Shown here: one piece after another, positions 61,179 through 64,000 of the stretch
Layout of the letters: every line of letters starts with the position of its first letter
How positions within the stretch are numbered: position 1 is the stretch's first letter
DNA from: Smittia aterrima
Lineage: Eukaryota; Arthropoda; Insecta; Diptera; Chironomidae
Length of the DNA: 64,000 bases
Assembly (NCBI GenBank): GCA_033063855.1
Contig: CP093829.1
Span: 7,574,243-7,638,242 of the forward strand
Reading direction: 5' to 3'
Notes under the pieces: model-generated
What the model saw: only the letters and a program-made list of their open reading frames with translations
The model's database searches: none
What the model was told of the DNA's origin: nothing
Program-made: the position numbers and the translations under genes

Positions 61179-61193
61179 CAACACACACACACG
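61179..61193. repeat. (CA)n microsatellite
   Basis: A short run of AC dinucleotides in otherwise unremarkable intergenic DNA. Confidence 0.75.
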
Positions 61194-63270
61194 CTCCTCG
61201 TATCCATTGTGCTATGGGAAAATCAATGGAAATTTCGTCGTTTCACTTTCTCGCTAATGAATTCGAATAATTCCAATAAGAGAAATACCTCAAACGAATG
61301 GTTTCCTTCGAATGGTTCTTTTCAAAGGAGCGACCCAAAAATTTAAATTACGAAGCTTTATTGGAAGGTTTAGGATCCTAAAAGCTTTATCGGTCGAGAG
61401 AAAAAAAAAGTTTTTTTTTGTCGCAATATGTTATTAGGCTGCCTTTTGGCTCGTGGCAACGATGAGCTTTGTTTAATAGCCAAAAGTGTCATCACGACAA
61501 CAAAAAGAAAAGTCGCCGAGCTTAGATAGAGCAAAAGCGGGTCAACGTTCTTTACGATTTTAATTCTTAAGCACTCAAGTCTCTTCGTCATTTATCGAAA
61601 GAAAAAAAGAAACTTTGAGTTGAGTCAACATTTTTTCCTTTGGAAATCGAGCAGCTGCCTTTTTACTCAACAACCCTCCATCTCCCTTATCAATATTCAA
61701 ATGTTTAGACAATGCCAAAACAACGATTAAATTTATTAGTCTTATCGCATTTAACGGCCGCATGGCAGGTGCGGAGAGCATTTTGTCGATTGAAACGTAG
61801 ATTAATTATTGTAATTGCAAACATAGCAACGGACAAGCAACAGGCTGGCATGACTGTCGTTTACGATGAGAGAAGGCTACGCGCCTTTCTTTTTTTTTTA
61901 TTATTATTATTTTTATTTTGCATTGTCGCATGGCAAGGTAGAATTTCATTTCGAAATAATTTGAATTTCAATCGAGTGGAAGCTTTAGTACACAGTGCGC
62001 AAAATTTCTCACTAAATGCCACTCGAAAAGCTGTCAACAATAGTTTGACGCAACGATAAACGAGCCCGCTTCAATAACATTCGCTAGCTTGTTGATTGCA
62101 TTGAGCTATTTGGGCAGGCTTTCGAAGGAAATGAAAGAAAGAAAAATAATATCGATTCTTCATCATCATCGCTTACCAATTGGCTGCCACTGTCTTCCAT
62201 GATTGGTGTGATTTGCCAGTTGTTGAACTTTTTATTCCACGCCATGCACGTCGAGTGTGGAAACATCTCTCACTCTCGCTTTACAAATGTTTATTATTAC
62301 AAATATTCAAATCAAACAAGTGAAGGTGAATTCTATTCAGCAATTACGTTGACGAATTGATTTGACATGACAATCCAGACGAAGCTGTTCCCATCAATGA
62401 GCTTTCACAACTAATAAACTTTTTCTAGTAACTCCACGAGCAATTTAAATTCAATTTAGTTCAGACAAGTTATACTTGTCTTTTCTTTCTTCAATAACAC
62501 TTTGGGAAACAAAGCTTGCACGAGAGAAGCGCTTCACGTCGTCGTACTATCAAAGAGAAACTGCAAACAAAAAGCGTTGTGCTTGCTTTTAATATCCAAT
62601 AATATGACAATACACAGCAGCAGCTTAAAACGGCAAACCTAGAAAAACGCTTACGATACACAGAAAAAAAAGTTGTAAAACAACACCTACAACTTCATTT
62701 AGCGCTGCTCATGTAGTTTGCGTTATTGAGTTCGCGTTGGTATTTGTATCAAAAGCTTTTTTTTCTCTTCTCTTCGTTGAGAAGCTTTTGTATTTCAGGA
62801 ATAGCAAAAAAAAATAAAGCTCTGAAAGTGAATGGCAAAGGTTGAAAAGGCTGAACGCCTCCAAGACTTCGTCAATTGCTTTACGAAAATAATAAAATAG
62901 ATTTATTGGTATCTTTGTAAAAGACTTTTTTTTCTTTGCTTCAACGAAGTAGGTTTTGGTCTCAACATTATTACGAAAACAGAATAAATCGAAATTAAGT
63001 TAAAACTCTGCGGAATGTTTCATCAAATGCAAAAGACTTTTTGTTTCTTTCTTCCTCTTAAGATATGTCTTTGCTACTCTCTCTCTCTCAGTTGAGATAG
63101 GAAAAGGAAATAAAATTATTCTCGTCCGCTTTTTTTTTAAGTTTCATCAGTTTCAGAAATTTGAAGCTTTCATGCTTGTTATCTACAAAAATCGCTGGCG
63201 CTTGTACATCAATAAATATTTTTTGTGTTTTCTTTTCTTTTCTTGTGATAGATTTTAAATATGATCGGAT

Positions 63271-63950
63271 TTAATTTCTTGTCTCATCTCGACGCTTCAG
63301 GATATCGAAGAGAATTTCTGCCGACTTGCTGTCCAAATCGTTATCACCATCGTCATTATCGTCATCGCTTTCCGAATCGTAATTGAGAAGAGGCGCTTTT
63401 TGGTTGCCAGAGTTATAAGCGATTATTACGCTTGTGCCATTACTGATTGAACTTTTTCCTTCATTTAATCCTCCATTGATTAAAGTCGTTCGTTTAGTCT
63501 TGTCGAATTTCGTCGAATATTGATTGTTCATATCGTAATGATACTCGGATTCGACGTTCTCTCGTTCGGGTGTGTTGTCACTCATCATCCAATACTTGTA
63601 GATAACGTGTGTCGTTATTCCCCCGAGGCACAGAATTAACCCGATTAAATTATATAAGCTCAACACTTCGCCGTTAATCTCCACAGCAAGAACCAGTTGG
63701 CAGATTTCCTTGAATATTCCGGAAACTGATAAGGTCAAGCTTGAGGTTTGTGAAAGAACGAGGAACTCGCTGATTTCCATGAAGAAAGCAAGGAAAGCGC
63801 CGATGGATATTTTTATCCAAAGGATCAAAACTTCGTCGTACTCGAGGTCAAGGAACTGACTGAAATGTGAAAACAGCCGCCCTGACTCGAATATCATAGC
63901 AAACGGCAGAAGCGAGATCAGCATATAAGGTTGCATGTAATAAATCATAT
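63271..63950 (-). CDS. SLC35C2-like nucleotide-sugar transporter, last exon (partial)
   Basis: Only the terminal exon is in the window. The acceptor (CTTTCAG) ends at 63951 and the coding sequence runs to the stop at 63271; earlier exons lie beyond the right edge. The 225 visible residues match the C-terminal half of SLC35C2 in the drug/metabolite transporter superfamily: YYMQPYMLISLLPFAMIFE, a helix FLAFFMEISEFLVLS, then the conserved SQTSSLTLSVSGIFKE and LSLYNLIGLILCLGGI. The tail is cytosolic and acidic. SLC35C2 is a Golgi/ER-Golgi membrane protein reported to promote Notch fucosylation by affecting GDP-fucose availability. The acidic Asp-rich run near the end (DSESDDDNDDGDNDLDS) is longer than I would expect from the family. 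Confidence 0.88.
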
Positions 63951-64000
63951 CTGAAAGCAGAGATCTCTCATTTAGATCGACAAATGATAATAACGAAGAT

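Larger units (their letters stand above)
56809..63270. other. Intergenic stretch, no supported gene
   Basis: About 6.5 kb between the divided 5' part of the phosphodiesterase gene and the 3' end of the SLC35C2-like gene, both on the minus strand. It presumably holds the phosphodiesterase promoter and possibly further 5' exons. Contents noted: a CT-rich run at 57771-57812, a CA run at 61179-61193, a consensus CRE (TGACGTCA) at 59764-59771, and many poly-T tracts. An open frame at 59541-59777 has coiled-coil character but no recognised family. Confidence 0.5.

Noticed and set aside
61712..62059. 115-codon plus-strand frame with a hydrophobic stretch
   Set aside because: The hydrophobic segment is a translated poly-T run; the remainder has no family resemblance.

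Overview
The window looks like about 64 kb of an insect nuclear genome, most probably a lower (nematoceran) dipteran and perhaps a chironomid midge. The evidence is AT-rich DNA, very short introns (mostly 50-140 bp) with GTAAGT-type donors, an ionotropic receptor gene, an ecdysis-triggering-hormone precursor, and a tandem pair of LRR-BTB genes whose N-terminal half resembles a secreted leucine-rich-repeat family I associate with midges and mosquitoes. The taxonomic call is inference; no species marker is present. I see no tRNA, rRNA, CRISPR array or intact transposon.

Layout. 1-12160 is gene-poor DNA with scattered GA/CT tracts and no gene I can support. 12161-14091 (-) is a two-exon divergent ionotropic receptor. 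14092-22226 again holds no supported gene. 22227-29263 is a compact plus-strand block: CIR1-like corepressor, Ctu2 (tRNA thiolation), then two tandem single-exon LRR-BTB genes. Ctu2 tail fossils follow each LRR-BTB copy and show how the duplication happened. A ~1 kb insert with 130-bp repeats lies between the copies.

30013-33964 (-) is a DEAD-box helicase of the p68/Rm62 class with seven exons including a short 5' exon. 34208-40468 (-) is an ANKRD11/12-like chromatin cofactor with a 3.6 kb intron between its ankyrin repeats and its C-terminal domain. Head-to-head with it is ETH (+, 41143-41836), followed by an astacin metalloprotease (+, 42190-43491).

48098-56808 (-) is a PDE7-like cyclic nucleotide phosphodiesterase with a long C-terminal tail full of RRxSxP motifs. 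A serine carboxypeptidase gene (+, 51707-53453) is nested inside one of its introns. The right edge holds the last exon of an SLC35C2-like transporter (-, 63271-63950), which runs off the window.

I reconstructed the exon chains by hand from splice signals. Every chain given as complete closes in frame (codon totals: IR 627, helicase 631, ANKRD 818, ETH 193, astacin 302, PDE 897, carboxypeptidase 459, each including the stop). The genes do not form one pathway. Loose themes are cAMP and peptide signalling (PDE7-like, ETH), RNA metabolism (helicase, Ctu2) and transcriptional repression (CIR1, ANKRD11/12). The most unusual items are the PDE tail, the LRR-BTB chimera with its heptad expansion, and the fossil-marked duplication.
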